Shown here piece by piece: positions 12,300 through 20,584 of a stretch of DNA of 64,000 nt (within the stretch, counting starts at the first letter, position 1; the number at the start of each line of letters is the position of its first letter). The DNA is from Avena insularis (Eukaryota > Streptophyta > Magnoliopsida > Poales > Poaceae). A program made the translations under genes and the position numbers. The notes beneath the pieces were generated by a model. It was not told where the DNA came from and searched no databases. It worked only from the letters and a program-made list of their open reading frames with translations. Where the stretch lies: positions 328,700,305 to 328,764,304 of the forward strand of contig CM042689.1 of NCBI GenBank assembly GCA_023614405.1. The letters run 5' to 3'.

Positions 12300-12792
12300 T
12301 GACATGGTTATACCCCGCGGGTGCATGACCTCAGCATACCTAGTCCAGTTCAAGGAAGGCCCACAGCAAAAGTACGTCGGCCCATGAAGACTTTCGGGTG
12401 GCCCAGGCCCATGGTGCCTTCGGATCCTTGAAGAGCAAGACTAGAGTAGATAGGAAATTCAAAGGGGTAAAACCCTAGAACCTGTAACCGACTAGGTCTA
12501 TGCCCGGGACCTGTCTAAGTCTATATAAAGGCCAGGAGGGCACGACCTAGATCTCTCGACTCATATTTTCGCATACACACCTCCACGCCAGATTGCATAT
12601 GCGCACCCAGAACCTTCGGTTCACAGTAATCAAGTAGACAAGCAGAGTAGGGTTTTCCCTCCGGGCTGAACTCAGGTAAACCCTGTGTCCTCGTGTTGCT
12701 TGTTTGCTAACCGTTCCACGATCTCCAGCATCCCCATCTTCTCCAAAACCCAAGTCCATAACAATGGGCATTGATGAGATCAAACCTCGTCA
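12300..12792 (+). repeat. 3' LTR of element 1
   Basis: Starts TGACATGGTTATACCCC and ends AACCTCGTCA, the canonical ends of the family. TATATAAA lies at 12522-12529. It is clearly diverged from the 5' LTR by substitutions and small indels, so the insertion is old or the sequence is of poor quality. Confidence 0.93.
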
Positions 12793-12864
12793 TCCAGCGC
12801 CTTCCCCTCTACGCCTGCGCCAGCCAGGGCCCAGGCTCCCTTGCCGTCGCCGCCGCGTAGAAAG

Positions 12865-13222
12865 ATGGGTGAGGCGGTGGAGGAGAAGAGTCCGGTAGAG
12901 GAGGGGGAGAATCTGTCGGGGGAGGTGGAGAAGGATCCGACAGCAGAGGAGGACAAGAATCCATCGGGATAGGTCTGGCTTTCCTTGATCCTTCTCCTGC
13001 CCCCACCGTCGATTCAATTCTTTCTTTCTTTTTTGCTTCAAAGGGAAGTGCTAATGGCGAACTTCAATTCTTTCTTGCATTCTGCTCTGGTATCCATAGG
13101 AAAAGTGCAAGTTTGGTTGAGCGATACATGTCAATAGGAAAAATAATCTGAAAGATTTAGATCCTACAAAATTTCAACCAGATTTCTTTGAATCAGAGAC
13201 ATCTGGAACAGATGAAGGTGAA
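12865..13222 (+). pseudogene. Putative gene start fragment, two exon-like pieces, unknown family
   Basis: Just after the Gypsy element a GC-rich leader precedes an ATG (12865) opening 35 acidic codons (MGEAVEEKSPVEEGENL...) and a stop at 12970-12972 that overlaps a possible donor (GATAG|GTCTGG). A second exon-like stretch at about 13102-13219 follows CCATAG, encodes an acidic segment containing NLKDLDPTKFQPDFF, and ends in GATGAAG|GTGAAT. No further exon was found before Helitron-type DNA begins. I do not recognise the family. It may be the 5' end of a gene whose promoter lies before 595, or a fragment captured by a transposon. Confidence 0.35.
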
Positions 13223-13889
13223 TTCAGTAACCATGCTTTGTAGCGTTGAGTGCAACATTTCTGAAACTACAGTACTAGTACTACATAGTGCATATTTTGT
13301 CAGTGCCGCGGCATTTTAACTTGAATTCTTGATTAGTCTGTAGCTGAAATGAAACTAAGTGAGAGACCATACACATCAGTGAGAGACCAAGTGAAGTTGT
13401 TCGTCTTGTCTGTGATCATCTTGAGGGCCATACACTGTCAGGACATATACCAGCTTGATATTTAAAGCTTCTTCAAAGAAGCCATACCCATCCAAAAAAA
13501 AAACAAGCGCCCTCAGTTAAACAAAGTTTGGGCACACTGATGTTGTGATGCACATGAAGGAGGACATCATGATATGCTATGAAGAACCTTCATTCGCTGC
13601 AACATTGACATTTGTTGTCAAAATCTTTGATTGATAGCGAAAGTTATCAGCCTGGATAAGCAAAGCTAACCAAATTCATGACTTATCATTAAAACAAACA
13701 AGATGCTGAAGATGTGCAATCCACAAATAGTCTTAATTAGTATTATTTTTTCCATGTCACTATGTTACGGACAGGTAAAGGAGCAAAATAAACATGGTGC
13801 TATTAACATGATTCAGAATAATAAATACTAATTTGAGTTATTACCTTTGTTATTCATTGCAGCACATCACTACATCTATAATACATTTA
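13223..13889. other. AT-rich spacer, nothing recognised
   Basis: No ORF of note. There are short direct repeats of GAGAGACCA near 13360-13390. It is probably intron or transposon-derived filler between the gene fragment and the helicase scrap. Confidence 0.4.
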
Positions 13890-14039
13890 TCATATCAAAA
13901 CATCCTTTGAGACAATATTTTTAGTACTTCTCCCAAGTGGGTCGATATCTCTGTTTGACTTGACAAGTATTCTTCTAGTTTGCCTCGATGTCCCTCTAGA
14001 CAAAGCAACATATAGTTGCCCATGAGAGAATACGAGCTC
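13890..14039 (-). pseudogene. C-terminal fragment of a PIF1-like Helitron helicase
   Basis: On the - strand, 49 codons plus a stop (13890-13892) read ELVFSHGQLYVALSRG, then TSRQTRR, then DIDPLGRSTKNIV. The SHGQLYVALSRG block is the conserved last helicase motif of PIF1-type helicases, the replicative domain of Helitron RepHel proteins, and the short tail before the stop fits a C-terminus. The frame is not recognisable upstream (above 14040). It implies an autonomous Helitron once lay here. The Helitron ends at 14903-16579 do not enclose it, so it is from a different copy. Confidence 0.7.
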
Positions 14040-14902
14040 ATAATCTCTAACATGAGTTGTCTATTATCTAAGTTAAGTTTTGTTTTAGGTTAAGAAAAGC
14101 TAAAGACCAATATTTTTTCTTCCTGGTATGGAAAGTAGATTGTAGAGGGTGTTTCTGTTTGCGATTGTTAGGAAGTAAACCGAGAGATAAATTGCCTCTT
14201 GCAACATATTTTTTTCCAAAATTATCGGCACCGTCTTGTGTAATTGTGTTGTCTACTGATCTGAATTATAAGTTCTCGTCTGCCCTTACAACTTCTCAGC
14301 TTGTCTACTTATTTGTGTTGTCTACTCATCATTCATTTTTAAGCTGAGGTTAGCCACATTATATTTTGTAGCTTGATCAAAGAATTTGGTGATCAAAGAA
14401 GAAGAACCTGATGATGAAGATTAACGATTGATCAAAAAAGTTGGTGATTAGAGAAGCTGATGGCTAGTGTAAGTTGTATTTAGGCCGATACGGTACTACT
14501 GTGAGTTATGTATCTGAAGTTCAGATTCCGAACAACTATACCAACTAATAATACAGCTACTGCCTATTGGATTGTACTCCGTATTTGATGAGTGTGCAAC
14601 AAAACAAAGATATTTGGAAGAGATTTTTTTTATATAGTCTGTGCGAGAGCATGTACACTGCAATATAAATTATGTAGATCCCGTTTTGTGTATATAAGAT
14701 AATACTATATGTACTGCAAACTGTTGATCAAACTAGCTAGTTGACATAGCAGTGCTAAGCTAGCTTGTGTGTATGAGTTGTCGATCAAAGAAGCTGCGTA
14801 TACGAACTATCTAGTGCGCATAGGCAGTTAGGCACGCCCGTATTGTCCAGCGGAAGCCGTGGCCAGCTGAACGTAGTTATACGGACTCTGCGGACAAGTA
14901 AA
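14040..14902. other. Spacer between helicase scrap and Helitron
   Basis: AT-rich. Direct repeats of GATCAAAGAA/TTGGTGAT lie near 14370-14450. From 14820 the composition becomes GC-richer and may belong to the DNA that the Helitron at 14903 entered. No gene seen. Confidence 0.4.
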
Positions 14903-16579
14903 TCTAAACTAATATAAAAAGACTCAGAGGGTCAAATCCATATAACAACAGCCGTACGATTTTCTAAATCTGATTTTCTAAATCTAATGTTTCAGGATTA
15001 CCCAATGATGAGTTGTCCGTTTAGTAATACCCCTGTAATCTCTACCGCTAATCGGTCAATCTCAGTGTCCACGTTTGCCCGATGATATCGTACAACGAAC
15101 CAACGCTCTCAGGACTCAGGAGGCCACGATCCACCCACGTCCCACGAGGCCACGACCACTCCTCCCCTGCCGCCTTCTTCCTCTGCTCGCTGCATCTCCT
15201 CCCATGCACATCTTCTGCCGCCTCGAAGCTCTAGCGTCCCGCTTCTCTTTAATAGCGATCGCCGCGCCGCAGCTGCCGGCTTCCGCCTGACGGTCCACTC
15301 TGCGTCCAACGATCTGCCTCCATTCTCTCATCGAGGCGACGCTCGATGCCCGCCGTCCTCGATGATTCTCCGACGCCCATCGCCTTGCCGTCATTCCTGA
15401 TGTATCTCGACTCATCATTTCTCACGTCGTCGAACTCCCTGACCTGCCAGCTTATGTTAAGGAGGCCAAACACGGTGATCTCAACTTACTCTTTTACAGC
15501 TAACTTTCTCATAGGCATCACTTTCCTTCGATTGGATTGACTCAAACCTTGCTACATAATGCAGTGCCGGACACAACATCCCTGCTGTCTAGGCAGTTGC
15601 CGGCCTTCCGCCAGCCAAGACTTATGTTTATCACTAATTGACATTAAATTAGAATCTAATCCTTCAAATTACAGTTCCCGTGCTTATAAATATTCTTGAA
15701 TCCGCTAATGTGTACACGCGTTTAACAGTGGCAGAGCTTGATAAAAAGCAAATGGCGAGAAAAACAACAACAATTGTAGTGAGTAAGGAATTGACATAGA
15801 AAGGAATTATGAACTAAGCATGTATTCAGAGTAGATATCGATTAGGAATTGACACCGATTGATTCTCGAAGACTTGCATGTTTATTTGTTCAAACCATGT
15901 TTGTATCTTTCACATCAGTAGCTAATGTCTCCAGAATTCCCAGTTTCATCGTGGGAAATACATATCGGAGAATATAAATTGATTAAACTCCTTCTATTAC
16001 ATCAAAGGCTTTAGAAGATAGTAATGCAAAACGACTGATTGAGTGATGTGAGCTATGAGTTTCGTCAATTGCATGATCTGAGCTTAACCTGATGGATTTC
16101 TAATAAGCCATGCCATATGAACTAACTAGCTGATATACAATATGCCATGTGTTCTACTGAAGGAAATGGTGTGTGTGTGCGCGCACGCGCGTGAAATGTT
16201 GTAATGTAGTTTCTGATTTCCCAATTTGATGGTCTTTTTATTTGACAATATTCTTAGTGGTTCCAAATGAATGTCTTAATGAATTTCTTGATGTGATTAC
16301 ACTGGCTTTGCAGAAGAAGGAGGGAATCATGTGAAGGGGACTTGCACGGTAAATATACAATACTTCTTGTGACATGTCTACCAAGATTCCACTTTGTAAA
16401 CTGATACAATCTAACTTTACTCAAAAAATAATATCAAATTGTACCTGTTTTTCTACATAATTTGTTTAATTACACGATCTTTCTCCGGCGCATAATGTTT
16501 GTTGTATTGTAGTACTAAATTATACTTTCAGTTGCTTTCTCTTGCATGAAACGTGCATGTGCACGTGCTTAATTACTAG
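14903..16579 (+). mobile_element. Non-autonomous Helitron (candidate)
   Basis: The 5' end TCTAAACTAATATAAAAAG is of the TC type seen in grass Helitrons. The 3' end is a perfect palindrome ACGTGCATGTGCACGT (16551-16566) followed after 9 bases by CTAG (16576-16579). The flanks are A at 14902 and T at 16580, the A/T target Helitrons prefer, with no target duplication. The 1677-bp interior has no helicase. Bases 15080-15420 are GC-rich and resemble a captured leader or first exon, but no protein family was recognised. A length of 1-2 kb is ordinary for non-autonomous grass Helitrons. Confidence 0.65.
16551..16579 (+). other. Helitron 3' terminal hairpin and CTAG end
   Basis: Inverted repeat arms ACGTGC/GCACGT, then a short AT-containing spacer and CTAG. 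This is the rolling-circle termination signal layout of Helitrons. Confidence 0.65.
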
Positions 16580-16975
16580 TTAGATTAAACGGCCCAGCCG
16601 GCAGATGCGATGGACACGGCGGACACGTCCGTCTACATCCTGACTTACATAGTGGCTGCGCCCGACGGACAGGTTTCTCATCCCGTGGAACGAACCCCCA
16701 GACCCTCTCTTTCCCTGTCCCCGACCTCATTTCTCTCTCGCGATTTGGAGGGGACGGCGGCGCGGCAGCGGCGGCCGACGGACGGCGGCGACGCATCCAG
16801 TCAGCAGATCAAGGACGCGTGCTTTCTATCTCCATCCTCTTTCTCCAACCGGCGGCAGAGCGGCCAACCGAGCGGCGCGAGATCGATCCTGAGCCCACCT
16901 CCATCCGAGCTCGGCGGCGCCCGTTAGACGTCATCTCCGCCGCCCTCTCCATCCCCGGCTGCTTCGCACTGGTTC
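16580..16975 (+). promoter_or_regulatory. GC-rich promoter/5' leader block
   Basis: Starting right at the Helitron end the sequence rises in GC, with pyrimidine runs (CCCTCTCTTTCCCTGTCCCC) and GGCGGCG repeats near 16745-16800, like a grass promoter and 5'UTR. No TATA box is obvious. The ORF at 16610-16927 has low-complexity composition and no domain. It could serve the cyclin gene downstream or be the leader of the LisH-bearing gene fragment at 17505. The sequence alone does not decide. Confidence 0.4.
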
Positions 16976-17504
16976 GAAACTACTCTTCTTCCTCCTCCTC
17001 CTCCCACAGCTTCTATGGTTTGGCATGTTTGGTAACGATTTCTAGGGTTCTTGGCATGTTCAGTAGTGGTAGGTTCTTGGCATGGTTGTACAGCACATAC
17101 ATTGATTGTCTTTTCTTTGTTTATTTGCGAAATAAGTTTTCTGATCAGTAATCTTGTAAATTTTGTGCAAGGGAATTGTTCTTGTAGCAAAGAGGTACAT
17201 GTTGTGATGTTGTACAATTTGGTGGCAGAAATTATAAATATATTGCTAAGACAAGTTATGTATATGGCTGATCACAGTAACCTCCTTGTGATAGGAGCAG
17301 CTTAGCCCTGAATTGGTCTTTACCTGTTCTTGCAGTAGGTGATAGCTTTTCTGTTAGCATTCACGACATGCCATTTTTGTGCTCAAGGAACTTGTGGAGA
17401 ACCTTTTGCTGGCTATAATCATGTTTCATCTATAACATCATCTCCTTTGTTTAGGTTGAGACTGTTCCCTGCAACTTCAAGTCACTTGATCACTATCTCT
17501 GCAG
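16976..17504 (+). other. Intron-like spacer
   Basis: T-rich, with (TCC)n near 16985-17010 and a repeated TTCTTGGCATG at 17050 and 17086. It ends in CACTATCTCTGCAG, a good splice acceptor for the LisH exon. Confidence 0.4.
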
Positions 17505-17602
17505 CTTGGATGTGTATCTGCATGTTTACTTGGTGAAGAGGAACTTGCAGAACAGTGCAAAGACATTCCAAGCTGAAGGCAATTTGTGTCCAGATTTTGT
17601 TG
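17505..17602 (+). pseudogene. Orphan LisH exon resembling LEUNIG / LEUNIG_HOMOLOG
   Basis: Between an acceptor (CTCTGCAG) and a donor (G|GTGAGT) the frame reads LDVYLHVYLVKRNLQ, then a segment ending KTFQAEGN, then PDFV. This matches the LisH dimerisation motif near the N-terminus of plant LEUNIG-type Groucho/Tup1 corepressors, where the exon also ends in a proline-Asp-Pro-Val context. The usual NWEADKM start lies in no preceding exon seen here, and the following FLFEWW exon is absent. It is therefore a lone exon, either a captured fragment or the relic of a decayed gene, now 3 kb upstream of the cyclin start. Confidence 0.6.
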
Positions 17603-17770
17603 GTGAGTGCTTCTGCATCTTATGATCATTATATCCTGATTATTGGATTTTCAAATCAAATCACAGAACTGGTGGCATCTTTATTGTCATTCTATTCTAT
17701 CGAAAAATAGGTGCTCTGCCATACTATGTCAATATCTTTCCTTTTTTTCTTCGTTTTTATAAAGAAAAAA

Positions 17771-17845
17771 TAACAGTTGGTGAATGAATAAATAAATGAT
17801 AGTTGGTACAATAACAGTTGGTGAATGAATAAATGATAGTGTACT
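17771..17845 (+). repeat. Short tandem duplication
   Basis: AATAACAGTTGGTGAATGAA is present twice, about 40 bases apart, each followed by TAAATGATAG. The surrounding 17690-17880 segment has imperfect inverted ends (AAAATAGGTGCTCTGCC and GGGCACTCTATTTTTA), so it may be a small MITE. Confidence 0.5.
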
Positions 17846-17950
17846 CTACTGAGGATGGGCACTCTATTTTTACTTGTGCTCAATTACTATGTGGGTAGTG
17901 GATATTGAAATTATTGATGCCTCAATGGCCTTATCCCCTTGCACTTCCAG

Positions 17951-18029
17951 GCCAACTATTTATCTCAGGAAATTGGATACTCTTGTCTGAGGCGTGAACA
18001 GAAAACTTGTTGATATCGTATCTTGTCAG
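17951..18029 (+). other. Candidate non-coding 5'UTR exon of the cyclin gene
   Basis: The 79-base segment lies between GCACTTCCAG and a donor TTGTCAG|GTATGC. It has no coding frame of note. Together with the acceptor at 20551-20554 just before the start codon, it suggests a spliced leader. Its 3' 48 bases plus donor recur inverted at 181-238. Confidence 0.35.
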
Positions 18030-19018
18030 GTATGCTAAACTGCTACTGGTGTGATGATGTTTTGTCTAAGTTGTGTTTAAGATTATTTCTTTAACCTTTC
18101 AGTTTGCCTTCAAGCACTTCAACCTTGTAGAACTTTGTTATTCAATTTAGCCTTGTAAAATAATTTAAATTTTGACTTCTTATGATCCTGTTTTGCCTCC
18201 TAGAACAACATATCAGTCGCCACAGTATTAAATCTTCTCTTCTTGCTTGTGTGGTTGCGGCTGTAGCTTTAGCAGTACTAGCAGTAGAATAAAGTGAACC
18301 GTAGAATTTTTTGTTGCATTATAGCAGTAGAATAAAGTGAACTGTAGATTTACTGTACTAGCTCGCTGCAGTAGATGATTATACTTCCTAAGTTGATAAC
18401 TTTTCTTCTTTCTGATTGCAAGGTTCTCTGTTTTAGGAGCTCCCAAATGTCCTCATTGTGTGATGATAGATGTTACTTGTAGCATATCTAGTTGATTACT
18501 TTTCGAAGTTGAGAGCAAAACTTGTCAGCATTTATGTATTTCCAAATGAGAAATACGATAAGTACTTGCAAGAAGAAAGGATGCTGTGAACGGTAGCTTG
18601 CTCACCGGTAACCTGATAATCATGTTACTGACCTTTCTAGCTTGACAACCATTTGTATTGTCATGAAAACTATTCTCTTTTTGCCTCGTAGATGAGAATT
18701 TGTGAACTACTAGCATGAACTTTTCCTTATTTTAGTTGTGATGGTGTGCTTAGCACATATGTGTGTGATGGTGTGCTTTAGCTAGAATTTCTGAACTACC
18801 AGCATGAACTTTTCCATATTACAGTCTAGAACCACAATCATGTTTTCATCTCCATGTCCATCAATGCTAACATTTCATACATTAAGAACTGAAGTGTTCT
18901 AGATTATAATATTGTATTCCTTGAGAAATTTACTGGTGTATGGAGTTGAGTGGTATAATTCCTATGTGCTTACATCTTGTGGTCTCTTTCTGAACATTGG
19001 TACTATTTTAAAAATGTC

Positions 19019-19412
19019 CTGCACGTCCTGTCCTTCATGGAAGCCCAGTAATTCAACGAATTCGTCACATATGGACGATAATATGACAAACAGAAGGGTT
19101 TTCTTACAGTTTTCTTAATTACAACAGGTGAATGCATTACCTACATTTGCAAAGATAATGAGTTAACAATATGCAGGACAGGTTGTTGTTATGTTTGTTG
19201 CATTAATTTTGTTTGTGTGTGCTTTACTCTGTAATATCTGGTGATCCCCAGCAGATGTGAAATGCTGTAACAAAATTTCTTTCTATAAAGCAGCCAAGCA
19301 GGGCCATCGTGCCTTTTCATGCAGATCTTGGATGAAACTAGTAGTGGAAAATCTAAAAAATATGCAGATCCTTGATGAAACTACTAGTGGAAAAGGTCAT
19401 ACCCAGTGCTGA
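19019..19412 (+). repeat. Left arm of long intronic inverted repeat
   Basis: Read forward this segment matches the reverse complement of 19838-20332, with small indels, for about 390 bases. Shared blocks include GCCCAGTAATTCAAC, GATAATGAGTTAACAATATG, ACAAAATTTCTTTCTATAAAG and GGTCATACCCAGTGCTGA. The inner end is the reverse complement of the 3' tail of the SINE in the loop. The other arm is interrupted by a MITE. Confidence 0.85.
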
Positions 19413-19689
19413 CATGTAAAAGATAGAAACCGGCTAATAGGCTATTCAGGGGCATTTGTGACTTTGCATCTTCCACTACATACAATAAGCTCGAATACTA
19501 GTAAGTGCAACATGCAGTTATAATTACCCTAGCTTATTCTGGGCTTATGTGGACAGCTAGCTTATGGACAAGCAGGAGCTGTTTCAAATCCAACTTTAAC
19601 TTCACTAACTTGGGAAAACACTTTGAAAGAACAAATCAACCTGTATGGTCTTAAATTGCATTCAACAATTTCGATTCATGCCACTACTG

Positions 19690-19861
19690 AAGGGCGGGCC
19701 TAGCGCAGTGGTAGAGTATCTCCACATCCACTTGTGTCCTGGAGGTCCTGAGGTCGAATCAGTCTTCGCATAATAAAAAGCAAGAAAAATGCTGCCTAGA
19801 AATACCCTTCTCCAGACTCCACAATGTGTTGGAGCTTTCAGCACCGGGTATGACCCTTTTT
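19690..19861 (+). mobile_element. SINE with tRNA-type promoter (Au-like)
   Basis: A pol III A box (TAGCGCAGTGG, 19701-19711) and B box (GGTCCTGAGGTCGAATC, 19744-19760) lie 30-50 bases apart as in tRNA-derived SINEs. The tail ends GGGTATGACCCTTTTT, a T-rich end as in the grass Au SINE. Length is about 170 bp. It is not a tRNA gene, since no acceptor stem or clover-leaf closes. Its tail overlaps the right arm of the inverted repeat. Confidence 0.7.
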
Positions 19862-20332
19862 CCACTACTACTCCCTCCGTTCACTAATGTAAGACCTTTT
19901 AGATATTTTAAAGTGGACTAGATACACTCCAAAATGAGTGAATCTGTACACTAAAATATGTCTACATACATGTGTTTTTTAGATAAAAGGTAGAATGTCT
20001 TACATTAGTGAATGGAGGGAGTAATTTCATGTAGGATGTGCATATTTTTTCTAGACAAAAGGCACAGTGGCTCTGCTTTATAGAAAGAAATTTTGTTACG
20101 GCATTTCACATCCGCTGGTGATCACTATTACAGAGGAAAGCACACACAACAAAATTAACATGCAACAAACATAGCAACACCCTATTCTGCATATTGTTAA
20201 CTCATTATCTTTGCAAAATGTAGGTATGCGTTCACCTGTTGTAATTTAGAGAACCCTTTTGTTTGTCATATTATCATCCATATTGACGAATTTGTTGAAT
20301 TACTGGGCTTCTATGAAGGACAGGACATGCAG
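19838..20332 (-). repeat. Right arm of long intronic inverted repeat, split by a MITE
   Basis: Reverse-complement partner of 19019-19412, about 340 bases once the 151-bp MITE is removed. The transcript of this intron could fold into a hairpin with a stem of several hundred bases and a loop of about 425 bases. Confidence 0.85.
19871..20021 (+). mobile_element. Stowaway-like MITE, 151 bp
   Basis: Terminal inverted repeats CTCCCTCCGTTCACTAATGT and its complement at the other end are nearly perfect, flanked by TA on each side (19869-19870, 20022-20023). This is the Tc1/mariner-derived Stowaway layout. It lies in the right arm of the inverted repeat and so arrived after that structure formed. Confidence 0.9.
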
Positions 20333-20584
20333 ATCATGGAAGCAATATGGATATGTTGTTATTGTCTAACATCCATACTTTGCATGTATTAGTACATAGT
20401 TTGATGTCTTCTTTAGCTCCTCACAACTTACTCTTATGTTAAATTTAAAAGGTATATGCATTCAGGTACGCACATAGCCACACCTTCTGTCCGATGTATG
20501 CATGCTTATGATGTTAAGTTTGCAATTATGCCATTATATATCTCTTTTTGTCAGGTTTTATAGAAGAAAAGAGAAAAATTACAC

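Larger units (their letters stand above)
596..12792 (+). mobile_element. Ty3/Gypsy LTR retrotransposon, Tat/Retand type, heavily eroded (element 1)
   Basis: Two LTRs (596-1079 and 12300-12792) bracket a PBS, remnants of gag, protease, reverse transcriptase, two RNase H-like regions and integrase in that order, then a long 3' region with antisense coding remnants. The same family is better preserved at 26509-39327, and alignment by eye to that copy locates each domain. Relative to it there are very many 1-bp deletions, so no domain keeps one reading frame. The archaeal-type second RNase H and the long 3' part with an antisense gene are typical of the Tat lineage. The 3' flank is TCCAG (12793-12797) and the 5' flank is GTCCAAA, so the target duplication is suggestive but no longer exact. 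The element contains no stretch that could encode a working protein. Confidence 0.9.

Noticed and set aside
16610..16927. ORF as an N-terminal exon
   Set aside because: Composition is GC-driven, there is no recognisable motif, and it sits in a promoter-like block.
19690..19765. tRNA gene suggested by A and B boxes
   Set aside because: The A and B boxes are present but no acceptor or anticodon stem closes, and the tail and T-rich end fit a SINE.
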